Source of the DNA: Mesosutterella faecium | GTDB lineage: Bacteria; Pseudomonadota; Gammaproteobacteria; Burkholderiales; Burkholderiaceae_F | Length of the DNA stretch: 64,000 nucleotides | Assembly: GCF_022809315.2 (NCBI RefSeq) | Contig: NZ_JAKZJU020000001.1 | Location: 744,001 to 808,000, forward strand | Reading direction: 5' to 3' | Translations under genes and position numbers: made by a program | Shown here: positions 55,896 to 64,000 of the stretch, in pieces | How the letters are laid out: the number at the start of each line of letters is the position of its first letter | Numbering within the stretch: the first letter of the stretch is position 1 | Notes under the pieces: generated by a model | Database searches by the model: none | Seen by the model: only the letters and a program-made list of their open reading frames with translations | Told to the model about the DNA's origin: nothing

Positions 55896-56558
55896 TTGAA
55901 CACCATTTGTTTTGACTACGACAGGCGCAGCCGCGTCGGCCTTCCTGAGGCTGTTTTCTGTGAGGGCAAGGATGACGCGAGCCTCATGATCCTTTTGAAG
56001 CGCTTCGTCCGAGGCAGCGGGCACCCCGTTCTTTTTACTCGTCTGGCCCCCGAACGGTTCGAAGCCGCTCCTTTGGAGGTCAGGCGCCTTTACGATTACG
56101 ATTCTCTCTCGCGCACGGCCTATGGCGACTCGCTGCGGCCTGAAGGCGTGGTGCGCGGCGCAGTGGCCGTTGTGACTGCCGGGACCTCGGACGCCGCTGT
56201 GGCGCATGAGGCGGGCCGAACGCTTGAATACTTGGGAATCGAGCACCGGTATTTCGAGGACTGCGGCGTGGCCGGGCTGTGGCGGCTGCAGGAGCGGCTC
56301 GAGGAAATAAATGCCTGCTCGGTCGTCATCTGCTGCGCCGGGCTGGACGCCGCCCTGGCCTCCGTGCTCGGCGGGCTCACCTCGCGGCCGCTTCTGTGCG
56401 TGCCGACTTCCGTGGGTTACGGAGCGGCCCGGGCCGGGGAGACCGCGCTTTCGGCGATGCTCTGCTCCTGCGCTCCGGGGCTGTCCACTTTCAATATCGA
56501 CAATGGTTACGGCGCGGCCTGCGCGGCGGCGCGGATACTGAATCTGGGGGCTTCATGA
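55896..56558 (+). CDS. larB: LarB, nicotinic acid adenine dinucleotide carboxylase/hydrolase
   Basis: LarB carboxylates and hydrolyses NaAD to start synthesis of the nickel-pincer nucleotide. The 220-aa product has the family N-terminal motif DYDRRSRVGLPEAVFCEGK and the PurE-like core with VAVVTAGTSDAAVAHEA, VVICCAGLDAALASVLGGL, VPTSVGYG and NIDNGYGAACAAARI. The start chosen is TTG at 55896, since AAGGAGA precedes it; no ATG fits. It is a little shorter than the usual ~245 aa. The TGA overlaps the larE ATG. Confidence 0.88.
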   Translation: MNTICFDYDRRSRVGLPEAVFCEGKDDASLMILLKRFVRGSGHPVLFTRLAPERFEAAPLEVRRLYDYDSLSRTAYGDSLRPEGVVRGAVAVVTAGTSDAAVAHEAGRTLEYLGIEHRYFEDCGVAGLWRLQERLEEINACSVVICCAGLDAALASVLGGLTSRPLLCVPTSVGYGAARAGETALSAMLCSCAPGLSTFNIDNGYGAACAAARILNLGAS

Positions 56559-57403
56559 CAATTTCCTCAAAAGGCTCAGAGCTGATGGAGCGGCTGCGCG
56601 TCGTCCTGCAGCGCGTTGCCCCAGAGCGCCGGTTCGCCCTTGCGTACTCCGGCGGCCTTGACAGCCGGTTTCTTTCGCATGCATCCCGGCTTCTGGGCTT
56701 TGCTCCCCTTTTGATCCACGTGACGGGCGTTCACGTCGGAGGCGATGAGAATCTTGCACTTTCGTGGGCCCGCCGCCAGGGCTTCAGGCTTAAGCTCATA
56801 GAGCTTGACCCCCTGGATGTCGAAGAGGTGGCCCGGGGCACGCGTGAGCGCTGCTACGGATGCAAGAAGGCCACTTTTGCCGCTATCCGGCAGGAGGCGG
56901 AAGGCCTGCCCGTATGCGACGGAACGAACCACTCGGACGTGAGCCCCGGGGTGTGGAGGCCGGGAATTCGCGCATTGAAGGAGCTCGGCATCGAGTCGCC
57001 CCTGCAGGAGGCGAGGCTCGGCAAGCCGGAGATCCACTTCCTCGCGGCTGAAACCGGCATGGAGCGTCCGGATCAGCTCCCGGAGCCGTGCCTTCTCACG
57101 CGGCTGCCCTACGGGCGCGCCCCGACGGTCGGGACGCTGCTGAAGCTGAAGCGGGCGGAGCAGGCCGTCAGAGAAGCCCTCCGGCGGGCAGGCGCACCGC
57201 GGCTGCCCTTCCGGCTGCGGCTGGTGGCTCCGGGCCGGGCGGAGCTCCATTTTTCAAGAGCCTTTGCCAAAGAGCTCACTCCGGCTCTGATGGAATCTGC
57301 CCGTCAGGCTGCGGCCTCCACCGCTCCGGAGGAATTCTCAGGTCTCGCCTGCAGGGTTCTTGATACGCTTTCAGGCTACTACGACCGTCAGAGTCAGGGC
57401 TGA
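56555..57403 (+). CDS. larE: LarE, sulfur-transfer protein for the nickel-pincer cofactor
   Basis: LarE adds sulfur to the pyridinium-dicarboxylate intermediate, sacrificing its own cysteine or using an iron-sulfur cluster. The 282-aa protein has the ATP-pyrophosphatase loop YSGGLDSRF at residues 31-39, a CYGCK pair (C100, C103), CDGTNHSD and the catalytic-type Cys179 in PEPCLLTRLPYG. The start is fixed by the ATGA overlap with larB. It is convergent with larC, 13 bp away. Confidence 0.92.
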   Translation: MTISSKGSELMERLRVVLQRVAPERRFALAYSGGLDSRFLSHASRLLGFAPLLIHVTGVHVGGDENLALSWARRQGFRLKLIELDPLDVEEVARGTRERCYGCKKATFAAIRQEAEGLPVCDGTNHSDVSPGVWRPGIRALKELGIESPLQEARLGKPEIHFLAAETGMERPDQLPEPCLLTRLPYGRAPTVGTLLKLKRAEQAVREALRRAGAPRLPFRLRLVAPGRAELHFSRAFAKELTPALMESARQAAASTAPEEFSGLACRVLDTLSGYYDRQSQG

Positions 57404-57416
57404 AGCAGGATACCGC

Positions 57417-58628
57417 TCAGCCCTTTCTTTCTCTGCTCACGAGCGCCCTCACTTCAGCGGCGCTCAGGCCGCTTTCCCTCACCAGCCGCTCTATGTCGTC
57501 GAATTCGGGCTTGGATTTCTCCGTGCCCCAGCCTCGGGCGGTCTTGACCCGCACGGGGCCAAGCGCTGTGTCCACGGTTTCAATGCTTCTGTCCAGGACG
57601 GCTCGCCGGAGGATTCTGCTGCGGACCCCGAGTGTGCTCGTATGCTTGAAAAAGGCCTGTCTAATCCGGGCGGCCTCAGGGGGAGCGCAGAGGGCGCAGA
57701 GCATGGAGCCGGGACGGCCTTTTTTCATGGCGAGGGGGATGACCCATGCGTCGAGGGCTCCGTCGTCAATCAGCAGTTCCCTGGCGAGTGCGATGTCCTC
57801 CGCGGTCATGTCGTCGATGTTGGCCGACAGTTCGCAGACCGAATCGCAGGGGCCGGCCTCGGAGTCCCCGTCGGGGGCAGTCCCCCAAAGTGCCCTGAGG
57901 CAGTTGGGCTGGGAAAATTCCCTTGAGCCGAGGCCGCAGCCCTCCTTGAGCAGCGTCATTTCCGGCATCGGTCCGAACGCATTCGAGAAGTGCGAAATCA
58001 GAGCTGCGCCGGTGGGCGTGCAGAGTTCGCCGGGAAAGTCGCTTCCATAAGACGGGACGCCGTGAAGAAGGCGGGCTGTGGCCGGGGCCGGAACCGGAAG
58101 GAAGCCGTGTGCGGTGTAGGTGAGGCCGCTGCCGACGCAGACCGGCGAGCAGACGACTCTGCCGGGATTCAGACGCTCCATGAGCAGGCACACTGAGACG
58201 ACGTCGCAGACGGCGTCGGCGGTTCCGACTTCATGGAAATGGACTTCGCCTGGCGTGCATCCGTGAGCCTGCGCCTCGGCCTCGGCAATCCGGCTGTATA
58301 TCGAACAGGCGTTCGCTCTGACCTTGCCGGATACGGGCAGAGAGCGGATGAAGCCGAGAATTTCATCGAGCCGCGCGTGGGAGTGGCCGTGCACGGTGCC
58401 GTGGCTGCGGGGATGGGCGTCTTCTTCCCGGTCGTCGATTTCTATTCTCGCCCTCCAGCCTGCCATGCCGCGGGAGGAGCCCCGTTCAAGCGAAGCGCAG
58501 ACGCGGGGAATTCCGAGTGAGTTGATGTCGCGGGCAAAGCCGGCAGGATCGGGCAGCAGAGAGGCCAGGGCGGCGGTCAGCATGTCTCCCGAGGCGCCCA
58601 TGGCGCACTGCAGGTAAAGGACATTCAT
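57417..58628 (-). CDS. larC: LarC, nickel insertion protein (CTP-dependent)
   Basis: LarC inserts nickel into the pincer nucleotide in a CTP-dependent reaction. This 403-aa copy is one continuous ORF, whereas in L. plantarum larC is split by a programmed frameshift. The N-terminal NVLYLQCAMGASGDMLTAALASLL, the His-rich HGTVHGHSHARLDE, HFHEVGTADAVCDVVS and the C-terminal LSANIDDMTAEDIALA segments are recognisable. The ATG at 58628 is preferred; a TTG two codons earlier is an alternative. It is on the minus strand, downstream of the Dcu gene but separated by a terminator. Confidence 0.92.
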   Translation of the reverse strand: MNVLYLQCAMGASGDMLTAALASLLPDPAGFARDINSLGIPRVCASLERGSSRGMAGWRARIEIDDREEDAHPRSHGTVHGHSHARLDEILGFIRSLPVSGKVRANACSIYSRIAEAEAQAHGCTPGEVHFHEVGTADAVCDVVSVCLLMERLNPGRVVCSPVCVGSGLTYTAHGFLPVPAPATARLLHGVPSYGSDFPGELCTPTGAALISHFSNAFGPMPEMTLLKEGCGLGSREFSQPNCLRALWGTAPDGDSEAGPCDSVCELSANIDDMTAEDIALARELLIDDGALDAWVIPLAMKKGRPGSMLCALCAPPEAARIRQAFFKHTSTLGVRSRILRRAVLDRSIETVDTALGPVRVKTARGWGTEKSKPEFDDIERLVRESGLSAAEVRALVSRERKG

Positions 58629-58680
58629 GGTCAAGGTCGTGCCAGGGAAAGGAATGTTTTTGGTGGCTTCATAATAAACA

Positions 58681-58710
58681 AGCGGGACTCTTTCCGTGAA
58701 GAGTCCCGCT
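58681..58710 (-). terminator. Terminator between the Dcu gene and larC
   Basis: AGCGGGACTCTT pairs perfectly over 12 bp with AAGAGTCCCGCT, with a 6-base loop and a T-rich tail (TGTTTATT) on the minus strand. Confidence 0.85.
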
Positions 58711-58761
58711 GTTGGCCTGAATTCACTCAGTAATGTGATTTATTGAGGAATAGCCGGCAGG

Positions 58762-60114
58762 TCAGATCCATCCATAGAGCCAGCCGAGCAGCGTACCCAC
58801 GAGAGTGGCGGTGATCACGCCGATCAGGCCCGGGATGATGAACGAGTGGTTGATCACGAACTTGCCGATGTGGCAGGTGCCGGAACGGTCGAACTGCAGG
58901 GCGGCCAGATCAGACGGATAGGTCGGCAGGATGTAGTAGCCGTAGCAGGCCGAGATCATGGACACCGCAATGCCGGTGGGCACGCCCACCTGCAGCGCGA
59001 CCGGGAGGATGATGGCCACGGCCGCGGCCTGCGAGTTCACAAACTTGGAAACCACCAGCAGCACAACTGCATAGAGCCAGGGGTAGGTCTGGACGGCACC
59101 GGTGAGCGAAGCCTTCAGGGCAGGCAGGTGAGCCTGGAAGAGGGTATCGGACATCCACGCAACACCGTACACGGCGGCGATGGCGATGGCGCCGGCGCGG
59201 AACACGGAGCTCTTGCCGACGTCAGCAGCGCGGGTGTTGCAGAAGATCACCATAAGGGCGCCAGCGACCAGCATCATCATCTGGATGATGAGGGTCATCG
59301 ACATTGCCTTTCCGCCAAAGACGGGGCGAAGGCTCTTGTCGGCGCCGAAGATGGCCACGATCGCAACGCATCCGAGGAAGATCCACAGAGCGGCCCACTG
59401 GGACTTGGCAAACTTTTTGCCAATCAGGGTCACGGAATCACCGTAGACGTATTTCTTCTGCTCCGGATCGGAAATCAGCTTCTGGAATTCCGGATCCTTG
59501 TCCAGGTCCTTGCCGCGGAACACCGAGTACGTGGCCTCGGCGAACACGCCGATGGCGCCGGCAGGGATCGTCACGGAGAGGATCTTCATCATGTCGACGG
59601 AGCTTCCATCAGGCAGGACATGGCCGTCCAAAATAGCAACGGCGGAGACGAGCGCCACGGAAGCCGGCGAGCAGATGATGCCCATCTGAGCGGCAATCGT
59701 AGAGGCTGCCATCGGGCGCTCCGGACGGATGCCGGTCTTGATGGCGACGTCGTAAATAATCGGCAGGAGAGTGTAGACCGTGTGGCCCGTGCCGCAGAGG
59801 ATCGTGAGGATCCAGGCGCAGTACGGGGCGATGTACACCACCAGGCGAGGATGAGAGCGAAGAGCCTTTTCAGCAACCTGCAGCAGGCAGTCAAGGCCGC
59901 CTGAAGCCTGCAGCGTGGCCGAGCCCATGATCACGGCCAGAATGGTCAGAATCACGGAGACCGGCGGAGTGCCGGGTTTCACATGGAAGACGAAGACCAG
60001 AATCAGCAGGCCGATACCTGAGACCAGGCCCAGAGCCATACCGCCCTTGCGAGCGCCATAAAACAATGCGGCGAGAATGACGCACAGCTCTATCCAGAAT
60101 ACTGTTGGAATCAT
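58762..60114 (-). CDS. Anaerobic C4-dicarboxylate transporter, DcuA/DcuB family
   Basis: This 450-aa inner-membrane protein has about 11 hydrophobic segments and the Dcu-family stretches [18 protein letters not shown]-type [47 protein letters not shown] and [16 protein letters not shown]. Dcu carriers exchange fumarate, malate or aspartate for succinate in anaerobic respiration. The start chosen is ATG 60114 ([10 protein letters not shown]) with GGAGAAGAG upstream. It is next to the lar genes. The fifth IS copy sits about 190 bp upstream of its start. Confidence 0.92.
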   Translation of the reverse strand: MIPTVFWIELCVILAALFYGARKGGMALGLVSGIGLLILVFVFHVKPGTPPVSVILTILAVIMGSATLQASGGLDCLLQVAEKALRSHPRLVVYIAPYCAWILTILCGTGHTVYTLLPIIYDVAIKTGIRPERPMAASTIAAQMGIICSPASVALVSAVAILDGHVLPDGSSVDMMKILSVTIPAGAIGVFAEATYSVFRGKDLDKDPEFQKLISDPEQKKYVYGDSVTLIGKKFAKSQWAALWIFLGCVAIVAIFGADKSLRPVFGGKAMSMTLIIQMMMLVAGALMVIFCNTRAADVGKSSVFRAGAIAIAAVYGVAWMSDTLFQAHLPALKASLTGAVQTYPWLYAVVLLVVSKFVNSQAAAVAIILPVALQVGVPTGIAVSMISACYGYYILPTYPSDLAALQFDRSGTCHIGKFVINHSFIIPGLIGVITATLVGTLLGWLYGWI

Positions 60115-60304
60115 TTTTTTCTCTTCTCCGAGGTGAATCAGACTGAACAAAGTTTCTCATAAAGTGGTAGCGAGCGATAAGAAAAAATGACTAAGCCTTG
60201 ACATAAAACGGATGATTAAGAAATATTCAGTTACTTTTTATGACTCAGAACTAAAAAACTAATATAAATTACCTAGTTCAGATTTTTAAGTACGGACATA
60301 AATG
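60115..60304. other. AT-rich upstream region of the Dcu gene
   Basis: This is the lowest-GC stretch among the genes and presumably carries the dcu promoter. GAACTA (60248) and TAGTTC (60274) form a spaced inverted repeat. I could not assign FNR or CRP sites with confidence. Its distal end is the 17-bp target duplication of the IS. Confidence 0.4.
60288..60304. repeat. 17-bp target duplication, left of IS copy 5
   Basis: AAGTACGGACATAAATG lies directly before the IS left end and is repeated at 62109-62125 directly after the right end. Confidence 0.95.
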
Positions 60305-62108
60305 TGTTAGAGCAACGCGATAATGTCACGGAAAACTACGGGACTATGTCATGGTCCGGCAACGCGACTCTGTCATAAGCCGGCAATCTGCATGACAGCC
60401 CCCGGCAAAGCGATTTTGTCACACAATCACTTCAGAGAGCCTGTTTTTTAGGAGTCGCACATGAAAAACTCGCTTCCTGAAAGAGCCCCGAAGTCCCAGA
60501 CCGGCACAGAGGAGATTTTCGAACAGGTCGCCTACGGCCTGCTCTCGGTGCCGGAGGCAGCCAAAGCGATGAAGCTGAGCATTCGCCAGTTCTATCGCAG
60601 GCTGGCCGCCTGGAAAAGGGGCGAAGCCGCAGATCCGCCCCATGGCAACAAAGGGCGGCCCCCGAGCAACCGCCTGCCAGACGATATTCGTTTAAAAATC
60701 ATAGAACTGGCAGTTACAAAATATCAGGATTTCCCTCCGACGCTCCTGACTCAGTACCTTGTGAAAAACGAAGGGATCAAAGTGTCGAAGGAAACTGTTC
60801 GAAAGATTCTGAGAGAACTCAGCCCTCAGGCCTCAGAGCAGGGGCTCAGAAGAGCCGGTCATTTTCTGAGGCGCAGAAGGTCAAGGTTCGGCGAGCTGGT
60901 TCAGATCGACGGCAGCCCGCACAGATGGTTCGGCCCCGGTCAGAAAGAGTGCTCATTAATCGCGTTCATTGACGATGCGACCGGCAGAATCGCCGCTGCC
61001 GGGTTCTTTCCCTCGGAGACCGCGGCGGGCTATATGACCGTGCTGCTCCAATACATCAGGGCGCACGGAATCCCCCTTGCGCTATACAGCGATCGGCACG
61101 GCACTTTCCGCGCGTTGGCTCAGGGCCGGTCCAAAAATGTAGAGGGCACACAGTTTCAGAGAGTCTGCGACAAGCTTCAGATCGAGCAGATATTCGCTCA
61201 GAGCCCGCAGGCAAAAGGCCGGATAGAACGCCTGTTCAAGACGCTGCAGGGGCGCTGGCCGCATGAGTTCAGGGTCATGGGAATCGAAGACATGGCCACC
61301 GCCAATCAGCGCATGGACGAACTGATCAGGGATTTCAATCAGCGGTTTGGAATCGACCCAAGAGAACCCCTGAGCGCAAACTGTGCGGTGGCTGAAGAAA
61401 GTATGCCCGAGATTGAACGCATATGCGCCTGGTGGCACGAACGCGTTCTGAGCAAATCTCTGAGCGTCTCCTTCGGGGGGTCGATCCTGCAGCTCAAGAA
61501 TGCGAGCGCTCGGAAGTTTGAGCTGATGGGCAAGAAAGTCAGCGTCATCGAGTACCCGGATGGCCGTGCGCCGGAAATGGTCTACCGGGATGCACGGGGC
61601 AAAGAACATCTGCTCTGCTTTGAAGCCCGGAAAAGAAAAACGCTCGAGCGCACGGAATACCTTGAGTCATCGAAGACCATAGACGCATGCCTGGATCGAA
61701 TCATTGAGAAGGAAGATTTGCGACCCAACGGCTTCGTCATGAAGCTGGAATGCGAAATGGCTGAAGCGAAGCAACGGCAGGCCCAGAGAAAAGAGCGTGA
61801 CCAAAAGGCCCGTGAACTCGAAGAAAAGCTGAAGCAGCGGAAAAACAGATCTGGCAAATAATGAAATCAACACAGGCTCTCAGAAGATCTTTTTTCCCAA
61901 CCTGCCCACAGCCCGCACGGGCTTCAGCCCATTTGAGGCGAGCGCCCGACAGAGCGTGGGCAGGGTGTTCTCCATGAAGACGATAAAGGGCCCCAGGGGG
62001 CTCTCAATTTCTGTCTTTGGCGGAGAATTTTTGGTGTCATAATCGCTTTGCTAGGGTGTGACATAGTCCCGTTGTGCTGGCATGTGACATTTTCCCTTTG
62101 CTCTAACA
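60305..62108 (+). mobile_element. IS1202/ISNCY-type insertion sequence, copy 5 (solo)
   Basis: This single 1804-bp copy has the same 11-bp terminal repeats and internal repeat motifs as the array copies, but a different target and its own 17-bp duplication. It defines the element's exact ends independently of the array. It lies between the dcu gene and a decayed IS3 element. Confidence 0.96.
60461..61861 (+). CDS. IS1202/ISNCY-family DDE transposase, copy 5
   Basis: Identical 466-aa protein to the four array copies, with D150, D211 and E256 intact. The identity indicates very recent spread. Confidence 0.95.
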   Translation: MKNSLPERAPKSQTGTEEIFEQVAYGLLSVPEAAKAMKLSIRQFYRRLAAWKRGEAADPPHGNKGRPPSNRLPDDIRLKIIELAVTKYQDFPPTLLTQYLVKNEGIKVSKETVRKILRELSPQASEQGLRRAGHFLRRRRSRFGELVQIDGSPHRWFGPGQKECSLIAFIDDATGRIAAAGFFPSETAAGYMTVLLQYIRAHGIPLALYSDRHGTFRALAQGRSKNVEGTQFQRVCDKLQIEQIFAQSPQAKGRIERLFKTLQGRWPHEFRVMGIEDMATANQRMDELIRDFNQRFGIDPREPLSANCAVAEESMPEIERICAWWHERVLSKSLSVSFGGSILQLKNASARKFELMGKKVSVIEYPDGRAPEMVYRDARGKEHLLCFEARKRKTLERTEYLESSKTIDACLDRIIEKEDLRPNGFVMKLECEMAEAKQRQAQRKERDQKARELEEKLKQRKNRSGK

Positions 62109-62125
62109 AAGTACGGACATAAATG
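62109..62125. repeat. 17-bp target duplication, right of IS copy 5
   Basis: Exact copy of the sequence at 60288-60304. Confidence 0.95.
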
Positions 62126-62129
62126 CCCT

Positions 62130-63480
62130 ATATACAGGCTTGCCCGGGCGTTTTCACCGCATTGAGATGCTTGGGCAGCCGCGGCGGGGGCTGCAGCAGG
62201 AGTTCTTCCTGCACTCTCCCGCCTGCGGGCGGATGTTCATCCGGAGTACAGACGTTGGGCCTAGTTTTACCGGTATACCACCTAATGTGTACAGCACTAC
62301 CCTACCTTGTTCCTTGTCAGTGCTTGAGCTCAGGGACTTCCGCCCGCAAAGCTCTTTCAGCATAAAGAGGGTTGTCCCGTACGCTCGTCATTTTGACGGC
62401 CAGAACCGACGCGGCCGGGGTTTCTGGCTCGGGCGCTGAGCAGGAGGCCTTTTTTCAACGGCATGGCCAGTGTTCCGGTCTCCTTTGTGTCCCAAAAATC
62501 GATACCACTTCAGCTTCCACGGTCGCTGTGCAGCATGGCCCCGGGGGCAAACTTGCGGAAAGACAGGATCTGCAAAGTGGAGACCGCCAGCGCGTTGTCT
62601 TGGGTTCTCGAGAATACCCAGGCAACAATGGACCGATCAAACAGGTCCTGGACTAGAGAAAGGTATCCCCAGTGCCATTCGTCGTTTTCAAAGTACGGGA
62701 TGTACGTGACGTCCGTGACCAGGCGAAACATGGGCTTGTCCGCATGAAATTCACGATCGAGCTTATTGACCGGAAGCTTCTGCTGAGTTGCTTTTCCTGC
62801 CTGCGGCTTAGCCTTGCGGGTTCGGCGGATGAGAGCTCCCTGATGGTTGCGGCTCATGATTCGCTGCAGGGTGGTTTCGCACACCTCTGTCCCGTAGAGG
62901 CGCTTGAGCAGCGCCCCATGCGGCGGCCGATCGTGAAGAAATACTTGTTTTGAATCTCGGTGATTTTCTTTACCAGATCCGCATCCTTTTTCTCCTTTTC
63001 AGTCGATTCCTGAGAGGCGTAAAAAGAGCTTCTGGGCAATTTCAGGATTCGACAAACTCGAAGGATTTCAACGCCTTTCTGGTGAGCTGCAGCTGCCGCT
63101 TCAATTCTTTTTTTTTAAATTCGTCCCTGCAGCCTTCAATGGCGGTCTCCAGCAGGGCTTCCGCACAGATCAGGCGAGCCTTGGCGTCCTTGACTTCTTC
63201 GAAAAGCGCTTTGCGTTCCGCGGCGGTCAGCGGGCGGTCGGCTGGAATATCCGACAGTTTCTCGATGGCCATTTTGAATTCCCCAAGTGAGTCTGCTGGC
63301 TTCTCATCCCAGAAACGAATGCGTTTCGGGCGCAGCTGCTCAGGAAGTTTAGCAAGGTCCTTTTGGATGGCTGCATAAAGACCGGAGGGCCTGATGCCGT
63401 GGAGCCTGGCCACGTCGCTGTAGCCAATCGGATAGTGATCCAGCCAATAGTGAACAGCTTTATGAAGCAGCTCCCTGCGG
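62130..63480 (-). pseudogene. Decayed IS3-family element (orfA/orfB remnants)
   Basis: The minus strand holds pieces of an IS3-family transposase. An OrfA-like part (63042 to about 63480) reads HYWLDHYPIGYSDVARLHGIRPSGLYAAIQK and ends in a coiled-coil-like region. An OrfB N-terminal part (62854-63039) reads MPRSSFYASQESTEKEKKDADLVKKI. An OrfB catalytic part (62510-62884) has VTDVTYIPYF and HSDRGS, immediately followed by a stop. Downstream, scraps such as IRWYTGKTRPNVCTPDE appear in another frame. Several frameshifts and stops break it, so it is not functional. Confidence 0.8.
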
Positions 63481-63489
63481 GTGTTAATG

Positions 63490-63535
63490 AGATGGTCAGC
63501 CCCCTACAGCGGGGCCTTACTCGCGGTGACCATCT
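63490..63535. repeat. Nested inverted repeat upstream of the IS110-type gene
   Basis: AGATGGTCA (63490-63498) pairs with TGACCATCT (63527-63535), and inside it GCCCC pairs with GGGGC around CTACAGC. A separate hairpin AACCCC/GGGGTT lies at 63589-63604. Both lie in the 5' non-coding flank of the IS110-family element. Confidence 0.6.
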
Positions 63536-63640
63536 ATCATGAAAACTGTAGCTGAAAACAAAAAGAGCGCCCTTGCTTCTCAGAACACAACCCCGCCCGG
63601 GGTTATAACTGAGGTATCCAAAACCAAGGAGCGCTCCGCC

Positions 63641-64000
63641 ATGAATTCTACCCTCTCAAACAATCCCGCTGTTGTCATCGGCATCGACCTTGCCAAAACT
63701 CACGGTGATGTTGTTGGTTTTGACAAAGATCGGAAGATAGCCCTGAAGCTGCCCCGCATTTCGAAGGAAAAGCTGCTGGAAAGGCTTGCGAACATGCCCC
63801 GGGCCTCCGTTCTGATGGAGGCCTGCGGCGGAAGCCACTGCTTCGTCCGCAAGGTGAAAGCGCTGGGGCACGACGGACGCCTCCTGAACCCCGGGGATGT
63901 GAAGCGCATACGGTGCGGGCATCAGAAGAACAACATGCTTGATGCCGCCTACATCGCCTGGGCCTGGTACATTCCAGGCATCAGCTATGTGGTCCCGAAA
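63641..64000 (+). CDS. IS110-family transposase, N-terminal part
   Basis: The first 120 codons of an IS110-family DEDD transposase run to the window edge. The RuvC-like N-terminal domain shows VIGIDLAKTHGDVVGFD, SVLMEACGGSHCFVRK and the HQKNNMLDAAYIAW stretch that corresponds to the K-NDA-DA motif of the family. AAGGAG precedes the ATG at 63641 by 9 bases. The 3' part is outside the window, so completeness is unknown. Confidence 0.85.
   Translation, partial: MNSTLSNNPAVVIGIDLAKTHGDVVGFDKDRKIALKLPRISKEKLLERLANMPRASVLMEACGGSHCFVRKVKALGHDGRLLNPGDVKRIRCGHQKNNMLDAAYIAWAWYIPGISYVVPK

Noticed and set aside
1..64000. tRNA, rRNA or tmRNA genes
   Set aside because: None of the intergenic gaps shows a cloverleaf with a GTTCRANNC T-arm; none is reported.

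Overview
The window is a high-GC proteobacterial chromosome segment. Gene content (sucCD, glnE, a YhdP-like AsmA protein, NodT/RND efflux, Bcr/CflA, the nadD-rsfS-rlmH-maf row, anaerobic Dcu transport, a stand-alone infA) and protein style fit Burkholderiales, most likely a gut Sutterellaceae (Sutterella/Parasutterella-like). That placement is inferred from gene content only.

Layout. 1-9.1 kb: end of sucC, sucD, a TerC-family membrane protein, mnmA, a nitronate-monooxygenase-like flavoprotein, an S4 RNA-binding protein, a long-chain acyl-CoA ligase, a HemG-like flavodoxin and infA. 8.0-18.3 kb: two nearly identical AroG-type DAHP synthase genes on the minus strand, separated by four tandem identical copies of an 1804-bp IS1202/ISNCY-type insertion sequence. 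Each aroG has its own short leader ORF and intrinsic terminator. One leader is rich in Phe codons and the other in Tyr codons, so the two copies look like a matched pair of amino-acid attenuators. 18.3-33.7 kb: a CdsA-like/PlsC-like pair, a YhdP-like protein, glnE, a YheT-like hydrolase, a VUT-family transporter, hemH and the heat-shock genes grpE-dnaK-dnaJ with two good sigma-32 promoters. 33.7-35.6 kb: an IS1634-type element.

35.7-42.6 kb: a four-gene efflux operon (AcrA-like, AcrB-like, NodT-like, Bcr/CflA). 42.8-53.3 kb: housekeeping genes, including aminopeptidase P, a lipoprotein, rhlE, a three-domain FKBP with near-identical 351-bp repeats, maf-rlmH-rsfS-nadD, purD and a yebC-family gene. 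53.5-60.1 kb: an orphan NarL-type response regulator directly before larA, then larB-larE, with convergent larC and a DcuA/B-type C4-dicarboxylate transporter. Together these form a nickel-pincer-nucleotide hydroxyacid racemase locus, possibly tied to malate or a related C4 acid. 60.3-64 kb: a fifth copy of the IS with 17-bp target duplications, a decayed IS3-family element and the start of an IS110-family element.

The most noteworthy observations are the Phe/Tyr leader pair on the duplicated DAHP synthases, the tandem IS array with 17-bp spacers, and the regularly spaced repeats inside both IS ends.
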